Shown: positions 8,397-16,430 of the stretch, in pieces | How the letters are laid out: each line of letters opens with the position of its first letter | Position numbering within the stretch: the first letter of the stretch is position 1 | From: Lachnospiraceae bacterium | GTDB lineage: Bacteria; Bacillota; Clostridia; Lachnospirales; Lachnospiraceae | Direction of reading: 5' to 3' | Assembly: GCA_022510665.1 (NCBI GenBank) | Contig: JAFLSZ010000005.1 | Coordinates: 19,325-56,561 of the forward strand | DNA: 37,237 nucleotides | The notes under the pieces: generated by a model | The model's database searches: none | What the model was told of the DNA's origin: nothing | What the model saw: the letters and a program-made list of their open reading frames with translations, nothing else | Program-made: the position numbers and the translations under genes

Positions 8397-9050
8397 TTAA
8401 GACTCTTTTTCTTTTATCAGCTTTACAATACGGCTTGTCCCGAGACGCGCTGCGCCAAGCTTTAGAAACTGCTCCGCATCCTCAAGGGAAGCGATTCCGC
8501 CTGCCGCTTTCATCTGCACCCCCTCGCCGATATGCTCCGAAAAAAGCTTAATATCCGCAAAGGTAGCACCCTCTTTTGAAAAGCCGGTAGAAGTCTTAAT
8601 GAACTCCGCTCCTGCCTGCGTTACTACACGGCACATCGCGATTTTTTCCTCCTCCGTCAGAAGGCAGGTCTCAATAATTACCTTTAACAGTCTGCCGCCG
8701 CAGGCTCCCTTAACCGCTTTTATTTCCTGCAATAAAGCGTCGTAATTTCCCTCCTTTACCCAGCCGAGGTTAATTACCATATCAATCTCGTCCGCGCCGT
8801 TTACGACGGCATCTTTTGTTTCAAATACCTTTACCGCCGTCGTATTATACCCGTTCGGGAATCCGATTACGGTACATACAGGCATTTTATCTCCCAAATA
8901 GTCCTTTGCCCTCTTTACATAAGACGGCGGGATACACACCGACGCCGTCCCATAAGTTACAGCATCATCACAAATCTGTTTTATTTCTTCCCACGTTGCC
9001 GTTTGTGCAAGCAGCGTATGGTCCACATACTTCACAGCTTTATACTCCAT
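8397..9050 (-). CDS. deoC: Deoxyribose-phosphate aldolase
   Basis: DeoC cleaves 2-deoxyribose-5-phosphate to glyceraldehyde-3-phosphate and acetaldehyde, the last step of deoxynucleoside catabolism. The 217-residue class I aldolase shows the Schiff-base lysine in FIKTSTGF (Lys152), a second lysine in LLKVIIE (Lys123), and Asp90 in EIDMVINLG. The start at 9050 ([14 protein letters not shown]) has GGAG six bases upstream; a TTG four codons earlier is the alternative. It begins 15 bp after deoD ends. No phosphopentomutase gene lies in the window. Confidence 0.94.
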   Translation of the reverse strand: MEYKAVKYVDHTLLAQTATWEEIKQICDDAVTYGTASVCIPPSYVKRAKDYLGDKMPVCTVIGFPNGYNTTAVKVFETKDAVVNGADEIDMVINLGWVKEGNYDALLQEIKAVKGACGGRLLKVIIETCLLTEEEKIAMCRVVTQAGAEFIKTSTGFSKEGATFADIKLFSEHIGEGVQMKAAGGIASLEDAEQFLKLGAARLGTSRIVKLIKEKES

Positions 9051-9065
9051 AAAACGCTCCAATCC

Positions 9066-9776
9066 TTATGCCAGTTCCAATGCCACCTGCATCATATCGC
9101 GGAAACTTATCTGTCTTTCTTCGGCGGAAAGCGCCTCGCCGGTATACAGATGGTCCGAAATTGTCAGCATACAAAGCGCCTGCTTTCCGGCATACGCCGC
9201 ATTCAGATAAAGCGCCGCGGCTTCCATTTCCACACAGAGAATCCCCATCTCTTTCCAACGGTCGTTAAAGGTTTTGTCCGCATTATAAAACACATCCGAA
9301 GAAAGGATATTGCCTACCGCAACCGGAATATTTTTTGCTTCGGCGGCTTCCACCGCACGGCGCAGCAGAGCATAATCGGCCAACGGCGCAATCGTCCCCG
9401 GAAGGTTATACTGTGCCGCGTAATTACTGTTTGTCGAAGCGCCCATGCCGATAACCAAATCGCGCACCTTTACCTGATCGGAAATTCCTCCCGCGGAACC
9501 GATACGGATAATCCGGTCAACCCCATAAAAATTATATAATTCATAAGAGTAAATACCAATGGACGGCATTCCCATACCGCTTCCCATTACCGATACCCTT
9601 TTGCCCCGATACGTCCCCGTAAAACCTAACATATTGCGTACCGTATTAAAGCATGTCACATCCTCCAAATATGTGTCGGCAATAAACTTCGCCCGCAAAG
9701 GATCCCCCGGTAATAATACTGTCTTTGCGATTTCTCCCTCTTTTGCTGCGTTATGCGCGGTTGGTACTGCTGCCAT
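9066..9776 (-). CDS. deoD: DeoD-type purine nucleoside phosphorylase
   Basis: The enzyme splits purine (deoxy)ribonucleosides with phosphate to give the free base and (deoxy)ribose-1-phosphate. At 236 residues it is full length for the hexameric PNP/UP family. It shows the phosphate site GDPLRAK, the RIGSAGGI motif and the nucleoside-binding segment CVEMEAAALY, with a catalytic Asp in ISDHL. An AAAGGAG site precedes the start. It is the first gene of the salvage run: a sigma-A promoter lies 46-74 bp upstream, and deoC follows after 15 bp. Confidence 0.95.
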   Translation of the reverse strand: MAAVPTAHNAAKEGEIAKTVLLPGDPLRAKFIADTYLEDVTCFNTVRNMLGFTGTYRGKRVSVMGSGMGMPSIGIYSYELYNFYGVDRIIRIGSAGGISDQVKVRDLVIGMGASTNSNYAAQYNLPGTIAPLADYALLRRAVEAAEAKNIPVAVGNILSSDVFYNADKTFNDRWKEMGILCVEMEAAALYLNAAYAGKQALCMLTISDHLYTGEALSAEERQISFRDMMQVALELA

Positions 9777-9821
9777 TTTTTACTCCTTTCGGTTCAAATT
9801 ACTTTTTCTTCCATGTTGTTT

Positions 9822-9850
9822 AGTATATACTGATTCCAAAAGAAAGTCAA
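9822..9850 (-). promoter_or_regulatory. Sigma-A promoter of the deoD run
   Basis: On the minus strand, TTGACT (9845-9850) and TATACT (9822-9827) are separated by 17 bp. This sits 46 bp upstream of the deoD start. It probably drives deoD, deoC, cdd and hslO and, by read-through, the GH30 gene and purB. Confidence 0.75.
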
Positions 9851-9890
9851 GGATTTCACAAATGACGGCATCGTGCGGCGGATTTGGGCA

Positions 9891-9943
9891 TAAAAACACC
9901 TCCTAAATAGATTTTGCTTATTTACCATGTCTATTTAGGAGGT
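9891..9943 (-). terminator. Terminator-like hairpin after the sugar ABC operon
   Basis: A perfect 14-bp inverted repeat (9898-9911 and 9930-9943) with an 18-nt loop lies 45 bp past the last permease gene. On the minus strand it is followed by GTTTTTATG, so it fits a terminator. The 3' arm of the stem is AGGAGGT, a perfect Shine-Dalgarno sequence, and an ATG follows 6 nt later. That ATG opens only 11 codons. Confidence 0.65.
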
Positions 9944-9988
9944 ATCCTATCATTTTATATAGAGTTCCGCAGTCGTCCTTTTTATCTC

Positions 9989-10831
9989 CTAACCCTTAAC
10001 GGCTCCTACCGTCAGACCTTCTACAATCTGATTACTGAATATACAGTACACGATAACATTCGGCGCAATCGCGATAAGGATTGCCGCAAACATCTGTACA
10101 TAGTTTGTTTTGTACGGCCCCGCAAAGTAAGATAACGTTACCGGAAGCGTTTTCTTCATCTTGTCGGAAATAAATACCAACGCAAGAAGCAGCTCGTTCC
10201 AGTTTCCTACAAAGGTCATCAAACCCGTGACAAAAAGTCCTGTCTTGCTGAGCGGAAGCGCAATGGTAAAGAAGCACCGGTAAATATTACATCCGTCAAT
10301 ACAGGCGGCCTCAAACAGCTCGCCCGGCATGGAGCGGAAAAATCCTACCATAATATAAATTGTAATCGGCAGCGAGAACGTGATGTACGGTATAATTATG
10401 GAAATCAACGAATCTGTCATTTTGATTTTTGAAAACTGTACATACAGCGGTATTAATACACAGTGTACCGGAATCATCATTCCAACCAAAAAATATGTCA
10501 TCATCGCACCGGAAAACTTCCAGCGCATACGTCCGATTGCAAATGCCGCCATGGAACCAAACAACAAGCTGACTACCAGAGTAGCACTGCAGACAATTAC
10601 GGAATTTCTTAACGCTACACCAAGATATGCTTTTTCCCATGCCTCTTTAAAATTTTCCCAATGCAGCTCTTTTGGAATACCGAACGGGTCCAGCGTCAAC
10701 TCCGAATTTGTTTTTAAAGAAACTATAATAATCCACAAAAGCGGAGCAAGATAAACAACTACCAATACTATCAGGAAAATAAGAATCAAAACCTGACTTA
10801 CCTTTAACTTCTTTCTGTTTCCTTTCGCCAT
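9989..10831 (-). CDS. Carbohydrate ABC transporter permease, MalG type
   Basis: This is an inner membrane permease subunit of a CUT1-type sugar importer, 280 residues with about six membrane segments; the first spans roughly residues 12-33. The EAA loop for ATPase contact is visible as FEAACIDGCNIYRCFFTIALP near residues 183-203. It follows the MalF-type gene by 12 bp. No ATPase gene is present in the operon, so a shared MsmX-like ATPase encoded elsewhere is inferred. The sugar substrate cannot be read from the sequence. Confidence 0.9.
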   Translation of the reverse strand: MAKGNRKKLKVSQVLILIFLIVLVVVYLAPLLWIIIVSLKTNSELTLDPFGIPKELHWENFKEAWEKAYLGVALRNSVIVCSATLVVSLLFGSMAAFAIGRMRWKFSGAMMTYFLVGMMIPVHCVLIPLYVQFSKIKMTDSLISIIIPYITFSLPITIYIMVGFFRSMPGELFEAACIDGCNIYRCFFTIALPLSKTGLFVTGLMTFVGNWNELLLALVFISDKMKKTLPVTLSYFAGPYKTNYVQMFAAILIAIAPNVIVYCIFSNQIVEGLTVGAVKG

Positions 10832-10843
10832 TTTCCGTCCTCC

Positions 10844-11731
10844 TTACATCTCGTATTCTTCCACTTTGATGAAACGATTTACTAAGAACGTGGTGATCAG
10901 ACACATGCCGAGAAGCACCATGCCGATTGCACTGGCATATCCCATCTTACTGTAACGGAATCCCTGCTGGTATAAGTGCGTTGCCAGCACCTGTGTCCGG
11001 TTGGACGGCCCGCCTGTTGTCATATTAAAAATCAGGTCAAAGAACTTTAAGGAACCGATACAAGTCAGGGAAAGCGAAGTGGCTACCATCGGCTTAATCA
11101 GCGGAAGTGTAATATGCCAAAACGCTTTCGTCTTTCCGCAGCCGTCAATATATGCCGCTTCATAAAGAGACGGAGAAATTCCCGTAATCTGCGCCATGTA
11201 AAGCATCATTGTCTGTCCTACATACTGCCATGTCGCAACAAATCCTATCATCCACATCGGAAGAATGATAAAGCCTTTTATTTCCATCAGCCAGTTCGGT
11301 CCCTGAATTCCGATTTTCGCGAGCAGGTTATTGATACCGATTCTTGGATTGAAAATAAATGACCATAAAAGACCGAGCGCCGCCGAGGAAAGCACGGCCG
11401 GAAGATAATACACATTCTTAAAGAAGTTTCTTCCTTTTTTTATATTTGTCAAAAGAATTGCAATAAACAATCCGATTATCTGCTGAGTAACTGCGGAAAA
11501 CAGCATAAAGAAAATCGAATTCTTCAGTGCTATTTTCATAACGTCATCCTGCTTAAACAACTTAATATAATTTCCCAAACCAATAAAGTTTATCGTCTTC
11601 ATGCCGTCATAATCGCATAAAGAATAATAAATAACTAAACCTATCGGAAGCAAAAGAATCGCAGTAAATAAAATAAATGCAGGTGCAATAAAAATTATAA
11701 TTGCTTTTTTATCAGAAAAAATTTTGTTCAT
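10844..11731 (-). CDS. Carbohydrate ABC transporter permease, MalF type
   Basis: This is the partner permease, 295 residues from a start at 11731 (MNKIFSDKKA). That start has GGGGG about eight bases upstream; the longer frame to 11791 runs into the intercistronic hairpin. About six hydrophobic segments are present. The EAA loop YEAAYIDGCGKTKAFWHITLP sits in the C-terminal half. It resembles UgpA/LacF permeases. It lies between the binding protein gene and the MalG-type gene, separated from the former by 105 bp that hold a stem-loop. Confidence 0.9.
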   Translation of the reverse strand: MNKIFSDKKAIIIFIAPAFILFTAILLLPIGLVIYYSLCDYDGMKTINFIGLGNYIKLFKQDDVMKIALKNSIFFMLFSAVTQQIIGLFIAILLTNIKKGRNFFKNVYYLPAVLSSAALGLLWSFIFNPRIGINNLLAKIGIQGPNWLMEIKGFIILPMWMIGFVATWQYVGQTMMLYMAQITGISPSLYEAAYIDGCGKTKAFWHITLPLIKPMVATSLSLTCIGSLKFFDLIFNMTTGGPSNRTQVLATHLYQQGFRYSKMGYASAIGMVLLGMCLITTFLVNRFIKVEEYEM

Positions 11732-11770
11732 ATTAATTCCCCCTGTAACACTTTCCGAAACGCTTCCTTC

Positions 11771-11811
11771 AAAAATATACGGGACCGGCATCCACCAATC
11801 CCGTATATTTT
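11771..11811 (-). terminator. Intercistronic stem-loop in the ABC operon
   Basis: A perfect 13-bp inverted repeat (11772-11784 and 11799-11811, 14-nt loop) lies between the binding protein and permease genes. On the minus strand the stem is followed by five Ts. It looks like a partial terminator or mRNA-stabilising hairpin, as is common where a binding protein must be made in excess over permeases. Confidence 0.7.
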
Positions 11812-11836
11812 AAGTACACCTTACATTAAGAACTAC

Positions 11837-13078
11837 TTATTTCCAAATATTCTGTGTAAAGAAATCCTGAACCTTCTGAAGTCCTTGCTCTACGGTGCAG
11901 GCGCCAAGGAAAATATCTACCATAGCATCATCAAAGGTAGCACCGGCCTCCGTGCTAGGAAGAGACTCGTTATAGAATCCCAAAGTACCGGTAGCCTTAG
12001 AAAGAATATCCATTACATAAGTAAGCTGTGCCGGAGCCTTTGCCTTATCAAACGTAATGTTGGTTACCGGAATCTTTCCGCCTACTTCTGCAGTATACTT
12101 CTGAGCGGTCTCGTCGGTGAAATACTTCATAAGAGCGATACAAGCTTCTTCATGCTTCGTGGTAGCGCTCATGCAGAGGTTATCGGTCTTAACGATCATA
12201 CGGTTCGGGTCAGCGCCGCCTTCAATTGCCGGGAAGGAGAATACGCCGCACTTTGCTTCAAAATCCGGGTTTGCACCATTGATCTGACCGATTGCCCAGG
12301 AACCCTGAACCAACATAGCAGCCTCTCCGTTATAGAAAGCAGCGGTAGCCTGGTCATTGGAATCACCTGCAGCGGTGGACTGGAAATACTTAGAAAGCTC
12401 AACCAGCTTGTTTGCCGCGGTTACAAAGCTCTCACTCGTCCAGGCAATCTTGCCTGCATTTACGTCAGTCAGGTTATTCGGGCCGCCTGCTCTGTCACAA
12501 AGGTAGCCGGCAATCATGGATAAGCACCATGCGGTACCTGCGGAACAGGAAATCGGTGTATAGCCTGCATTCTGCAGCTTCTGGCAGGCATCAATGAGCT
12601 CCGTGAAAGTGGTCGGAACTGCTACGCCTGCATTAGCAAACATCTCCGTATTATAGAATACAAGAGCTGCCGCAAAGTTGGTCGGAACCGCATAAATCTT
12701 TCCGTCATAGGTGAGTCTTTCGAAAATACCGGCAGAGAAAGAATTATACCAATCCTTATCATTATTAAGGATAGAGGTAATATCTTTCGCAACACCGTTA
12801 TTAACGACATCCGTCAATCTCGGACCCGGGTCCATGATGAATACGTCAGGGGTCGTATTGGAACCAACCATAGCGTTAAACTTTGTGATGTACTCTTCAA
12901 GGTTTGTCGTAATCGGAGTTACCTTGTACTGTCCTTCGTAGTCCTTGTTGAAGCGTTCAATAACTTCTCTGTAACCGATGGTAATCAGGTCTTCGCTTGC
13001 ATCAAGGTCGTCCCAGAACATCCAGGTGATTTCCTCAACGTCTCCGTCCTTCTTGCTCAGTGAAACGAGGTCATCTTT
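11837..13078 (-). CDS. Sugar ABC transporter substrate-binding protein, 5'-truncated
   Basis: The mature part of an extracellular sugar-binding protein is present: EEITWMFWDD near the N-terminus, then the family 1 core and an intact C-terminus ending FTQNIWK. The signal peptide and lipobox are missing. Reading upstream, the frame passes through KDDLVSLSKKDG and then enters sequence that is exactly antisense to the start of the AraC gene at 13079. The open frame formally continues to an ATG at 13135, but those residues (MCIRFKSNGFL...) are antisense AraC and not a leader. As it stands the product could not be exported. The cause is either a deletion of the intergenic region plus roughly the first 30-60 codons, or a false assembly join. 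Confidence 0.85.
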   Translation of the reverse strand, partial: KDDLVSLSKKDGDVEEITWMFWDDLDASEDLITIGYREVIERFNKDYEGQYKVTPITTNLEEYITKFNAMVGSNTTPDVFIMDPGPRLTDVVNNGVAKDITSILNNDKDWYNSFSAGIFERLTYDGKIYAVPTNFAAALVFYNTEMFANAGVAVPTTFTELIDACQKLQNAGYTPISCSAGTAWCLSMIAGYLCDRAGGPNNLTDVNAGKIAWTSESFVTAANKLVELSKYFQSTAAGDSNDQATAAFYNGEAAMLVQGSWAIGQINGANPDFEAKCGVFSFPAIEGGADPNRMIVKTDNLCMSATTKHEEACIALMKYFTDETAQKYTAEVGGKIPVTNITFDKAKAPAQLTYVMDILSKATGTLGFYNESLPSTEAGATFDDAMVDIFLGACTVEQGLQKVQDFFTQNIWK

Positions 13079-13933
13079 ATGATTGAAAATTTGAACGGCA
13101 CACAGGAAACCGTTACTTTTAAACCTAATACACATCTTACATTATACGACAACTGCAAAACCGAGGACTATGTACTTCATTGGCATATACCGCTTGAAAT
13201 CATTATGCCGTTGACGAACGCTTACACGGTATATTGTAACGATAAAACCTTCGTGCTGCAGGAAGGGCATATTCTTATTATTAATTCGGGAACGCTCCAC
13301 CATATGCCCGCGCAGCCCGGACGCCGTATTATTTTTCAGGCGGATTTTTCGCTCTTGCGCAACCTGCGCGAACTAAACGCTTCGCTCGCGCTGATTTCCT
13401 ATGCCAAAGTTTTTACGCCGGAGAACTCTCCTGCCATTCACACGGAACTCCAGCAGATTCTCTTGGAAATCCGCGAAGAATACGGCAGCGACAGCCTCTT
13501 TTCCGAAGCCGCCGTTTATGCCAAACTTATCAATATGTTCGTACTGATTGGCAGAAACCACACGCTGAACAGTGAGATTTTCGACGTACAAAGCAGAACA
13601 CAAAAAGAATATGTGGAAAAATTTATGTATATCTGTCAATACATTGATTCCCACTGCACCGAGGAACTGTCAATCGAAGAAGCTGCCGCGCTCATCGGTT
13701 TCAGCAAATATCACTTTTCACGCCTGTTTAAACAGTTTACGAATACTTCTTTTTATAAATACCTGAGTCAAAAACGGATTTCCTATGCAGAAAATCTGCT
13801 GACCACTTCCAACATTACGGTTACAGATGTTGCGGCAAGTTCCGGTTTCCCAAGTGTTTCGGCCTTTATCCGCATGTTTAAAATTATCAAAGGCTGTACG
13901 CCGACCGAATTCCGCAGTATGTATGAATCCTGA
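13079..13933 (+). CDS. AraC-family transcriptional regulator
   Basis: The 284-residue regulator has an N-terminal cupin-like sensing domain (HWHIPLEIIMP, then SGTLHHMPAQ, residues about 30-85). A C-terminal double helix-turn-helix AraC domain spans about 185-284 (LSIEEAAALIGFSKYHFSRLFK and a second helix set ending GCTPTEFR). It is divergent from the sugar ABC operon and probably regulates it in response to the sugar. The N-terminus looks complete, but the DNA directly upstream is binding-protein coding sequence, so its natural promoter and operator seem to be missing. A GAGG eight bases before the ATG could act as a ribosome binding site by chance. Confidence 0.9.
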   Translation: MIENLNGTQETVTFKPNTHLTLYDNCKTEDYVLHWHIPLEIIMPLTNAYTVYCNDKTFVLQEGHILIINSGTLHHMPAQPGRRIIFQADFSLLRNLRELNASLALISYAKVFTPENSPAIHTELQQILLEIREEYGSDSLFSEAAVYAKLINMFVLIGRNHTLNSEIFDVQSRTQKEYVEKFMYICQYIDSHCTEELSIEEAAALIGFSKYHFSRLFKQFTNTSFYKYLSQKRISYAENLLTTSNITVTDVAASSGFPSVSAFIRMFKIIKGCTPTEFRSMYES

Positions 13934-13939
13934 CTTTAC

Positions 13940-13968
13940 TTGCCTTTTTTCATAAATTATGCTATATT
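13940..13968 (+). promoter_or_regulatory. Sigma-A promoter of the PH-domain gene
   Basis: TTGCCT (13940-13945) and TATATT (13963-13968) are 17 bp apart, with an extended -10 TG one base upstream of the -10. It lies 40 bp before the start at 14009. Confidence 0.7.
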
Positions 13969-14008
13969 AAACTCAATAAACTACCGAAACTTCCAAGGAG
14001 GAATTTAC

Positions 14009-14425
14009 ATGGCCGAAAAAACTTTACCGCTCGCGAACCAAAACGAACTTATCTGGAAGGACAGAAAACGAACCAAACTGTTTGCCCTGCCTTGGACCTT
14101 TACCGTTTATCGGCTGACAAAAGACCGTCTGTTAATTAAACACGGCTTTTTTACAACGCAGGAAGACGAAGTACGCCTCTACCGCATTCTGGATATTTCT
14201 TTAAGAAGAACCCTTATTCAGAAGCTGTTCGGCACCGGCAACATCGTCTGTCATTCCAGCGATAAAACTATGGGAGATTTTGAGATTATCAACGTGAAGC
14301 GCTCCAATGACGTAAAAAATATTCTTTCCGACCTCATTGAAAAGGAACGCATGGAAAAGCGCGTATCTAACCGCGAATTTATGAGTGACGGAGAATGCGA
14401 CTCCGATGACGTCGACACCGAGTAA
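14009..14425 (+). CDS. Small PH-domain (YdbS/YdbT-like) protein
   Basis: The 138-residue protein carries one bacterial PH-like domain: the segments FTVYRLTKDRLLIKHGFF and EVRLYRILDISLRRTL match the bPH2 pattern of YdbS/YdbT proteins. Those proteins have membrane segments, but this one has none, so it is a soluble single-domain version. The acidic C-terminus (GECDSDDVDTE) is low complexity. The start at 14009 follows AAGGAGG; a longer frame to 13940 would overlap the promoter. It is probably monocistronic. The function is unknown. Confidence 0.8.
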   Translation: MAEKTLPLANQNELIWKDRKRTKLFALPWTFTVYRLTKDRLLIKHGFFTTQEDEVRLYRILDISLRRTLIQKLFGTGNIVCHSSDKTMGDFEIINVKRSNDVKNILSDLIEKERMEKRVSNREFMSDGECDSDDVDTE

Positions 14426-14504
14426 ACGGCCCGCTTTTCTTACGAATCACGCATACTACTACATACGGCTTTTTGCCGCAGCAGATTGCACGCGGCAAAA
14501 TTCA

Positions 14505-14537
14505 AAGGCCCGGTTACCGTTCTTATGTAACCGGGCC
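14505..14537 (-). terminator. Hairpin overlapping the DUF1848 stop codon
   Basis: A perfect 11-bp GC-rich inverted repeat (14507-14517 and 14527-14537) has a 9-nt loop that contains the DUF1848 stop codon. On the minus strand it is followed by TTTGAATTTT, a weak U tract. It may also block plus-strand read-through from the PH-domain gene. A second 9-bp inverted repeat lies at 14471-14500. Confidence 0.55.
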
Positions 14538-15479
14538 CTCCCAGTCACAAAAACCGAGTTGAGTATCTTTCAATGACTTAACCTTTCTGTCCGTAATTTT
14601 ATCTTCCGGCCCGATATTCCCGCATAATAACGGGGCGTTCGGATCATACAGCTTTACGTTTTCTCTGACTTTTTCCTCATTAAAATTCGCATAGCAATAT
14701 TTACACCCGTTTAAACAGGTATTATATGTCCCTACTTCTATACTTTCAAAGCACCCGCACTCTTTTCTTTGATTTTTGTCTTTTTCGCCTCGCAATTTAC
14801 ACCCTATTATCTTTTCAATTAACTCCTTGTCTATGCAGCTGCCGTGACGGATACCAATATCCTCAAAATCAATCTGCTCCGCACAGGTATCAATAAGCAA
14901 ATGATATTTTGAAGCAATCCCGGTCATTTCCTTTGCCAGACCGGTCATTTCTTCTTTTGTCATTTCTTTCACTTCCAACCCGATTATATTTCGCTTTGTT
15001 TTCACATATAAATCCACAAAACTTATCACTACTTTTTCGGTATAGCCGGCAAGACGCGCCGCGATTTCCTCAAATGCTTTTAAATGGTACTCTGCGGAAT
15101 ATCTCCTGCTTATTATGACAGGGTCATATCGCCATATCACTTTTTCCTTTCCTATCTTATCGGACAACTCCTGAAATATGGAAATAAGTTTCTTTCTTTT
15201 ATCCGGAAGATTAGGCTCCATATCCTTCCCGTATCCGGTAAGCGTAAACTGGAAATAATAAGCATAATTCCGTAAATGCCCTAAGTATTTCATCATTTCT
15301 GCGGGATTCTTTGTCCAAAATACAATACAATCCACCACGTCGGGCGATAAATCTATTCTGCTGATTTGATGTGCATTCATAGGATTGCGCACATACAAAA
15401 ACCCCTCTTTTATTCTATTAATAAACCATTCCGAATAATAACTCGGTATATCGGTTCTTCTGCTTACACTTAATATCAT
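14523..15479 (-). CDS. DUF1848 family protein with a radical-SAM-like cysteine motif
   Basis: The 318-residue protein matches the DUF1848 family by its N-terminus (MILSVSRRTDIPSYYSEWF), the DCIVFWTKNP block and the RYDPVI block. Near the C-terminus lie Cys241 and Cys243, then CLNGCKYCYANF with Cys255, Cys259 and Cys262. This CX3CX2C spacing is that of radical SAM enzymes, so an Fe-S cluster and radical chemistry are plausible. The motif is at the C-terminus, not the usual N-terminus. It overlaps the rhomboid gene by four bases (ATGA), which implies translational coupling. The substrate is unknown. Confidence 0.85.
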   Translation of the reverse strand: MILSVSRRTDIPSYYSEWFINRIKEGFLYVRNPMNAHQISRIDLSPDVVDCIVFWTKNPAEMMKYLGHLRNYAYYFQFTLTGYGKDMEPNLPDKRKKLISIFQELSDKIGKEKVIWRYDPVIISRRYSAEYHLKAFEEIAARLAGYTEKVVISFVDLYVKTKRNIIGLEVKEMTKEEMTGLAKEMTGIASKYHLLIDTCAEQIDFEDIGIRHGSCIDKELIEKIIGCKLRGEKDKNQRKECGCFESIEVGTYNTCLNGCKYCYANFNEEKVRENVKLYDPNAPLLCGNIGPEDKITDRKVKSLKDTQLGFCDWEGPVT

Positions 15480-16072
15480 AACGAATTTTCCTTTTTCAGC
15501 AGCCCGTAACCCGCTCCCAGCGTAAAACTAATCGCGTGGACAGCCGTTGTAAGAGGAAAAATTAAATTACTTATTATAAAATAGCCAATGACATAATTCC
15601 TCTTCCTTACGGGCATATATTCCAAAAGCTTCTTCTTGCTTAACCTTACCCAAATCAGAAAAATGCCTATAACAGCAAATATCCCCAACGAGGCCCCTGC
15701 CATAGTCTCTTTCCTAAAAATCATACACCAGACCGCCGCCGAAATCATTATGCTCAAATGATATACGAGCAGATAGTTTATCGTTCCAAGTCTTTTCTCT
15801 ACAATATTACCCAAACACCACAAAGCAGAAAGATTAAAGCACAAATGCAGAATTCCTATGTGCAGATAACCGCATGAGACCAGTCTCCAAAACTGATGTT
15901 TAACAAAGATAAGTTCATACTGCGCCTGTCCGTAATCCAACAGATTGCCTCCGCCGGTAAGAAAAATCCAAAAACGATTTCCGCCGCCCATAATTACGTT
16001 TATTACAAATGCCAGTACACATAAGGAGATAATAATTGTGTTCCCCAATCCTCTTTCTTTTATAAATCTCAT
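15476..16072 (-). CDS. Rhomboid-family intramembrane serine protease
   Basis: The 198-residue membrane protein has about six hydrophobic segments. It has the rhomboid hallmark LHIGILHLCFN (His71, His76, Asn80), the catalytic serine in GASLG (Ser128) and the catalytic histidine in AVHAISF (His179). All expected residues are present, so an active protease that cuts membrane-embedded or membrane-proximal segments is likely. It follows barstar by 55 bp and overlaps DUF1848 by four bases. Its closeness to a lipoprotein barnase invites the idea that it releases membrane-bound proteins, but that is speculation. Confidence 0.85.
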   Translation of the reverse strand: MRFIKERGLGNTIIISLCVLAFVINVIMGGGNRFWIFLTGGGNLLDYGQAQYELIFVKHQFWRLVSCGYLHIGILHLCFNLSALWCLGNIVEKRLGTINYLLVYHLSIMISAAVWCMIFRKETMAGASLGIFAVIGIFLIWVRLSKKKLLEYMPVRKRNYVIGYFIISNLIFPLTTAVHAISFTLGAGYGLLKKENSL

Positions 16073-16127
16073 TGCGAATATCCCTCATTTATTCCGTTAT
16101 GGTCTTTGCTGTCTGCCGCATCTGTTT

Positions 16128-16430
16128 TTATTCCACGGTATCCTCGGTATCAGTATCCTCAGCCTCCCAAACTTCCAGACTCAGATTGGGATTTGTCCGG
16201 ACGGCTTCTTTCAGCACTTTCAGCACTTTTGCACCGTAGCCGCCTGTCCGGCAAAGCCTCCCCCTGCCTTTCAGTACAATGTTACACTCTCCCAGTTCTG
16301 TCAGGCAGTCAAACAGGGCATCCAGATTTTTTCCGTAATAATCCGGGAACTCAAACATCTGCGCGAGATACCGGTGCGCCTGTTCCCGTTGAAGCAGTTT
16401 TTCATAATTTAATACGACTTCTTTCACCAT
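16128..16430 (-). CDS. Barstar-family ribonuclease inhibitor
   Basis: Barstar binds barnase in the cytosol and blocks its active site. The 100-residue protein contains the interaction helix FPDYYGKNLDALFDCL, where Asp37 and Asp41 correspond to the barnase-binding Asp35 and Asp39 of Bacillus barstar. The Thr/Asp/Glu-rich tail is not conserved. Its start overlaps the end of the barnase gene by seven bases, with a GAGGTG site inside the barnase coding sequence, so synthesis of the inhibitor is coupled to the toxin. Confidence 0.92.
   Translation of the reverse strand: MVKEVVLNYEKLLQREQAHRYLAQMFEFPDYYGKNLDALFDCLTELGECNIVLKGRGRLCRTGGYGAKVLKVLKEAVRTNPNLSLEVWEAEDTDTEDTVE

Noticed and set aside
13079-13135. 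Extended N-terminus of the binding protein starting at 13135
   Set aside because: These residues are the antisense of the AraC N-terminus and form no signal peptide.
14471-14500. 9-bp inverted repeat as a terminator
   Set aside because: The T runs lie before, not after, the stem on the plus strand, and the minus strand is followed by As, so it does not fit an intrinsic terminator in either direction.
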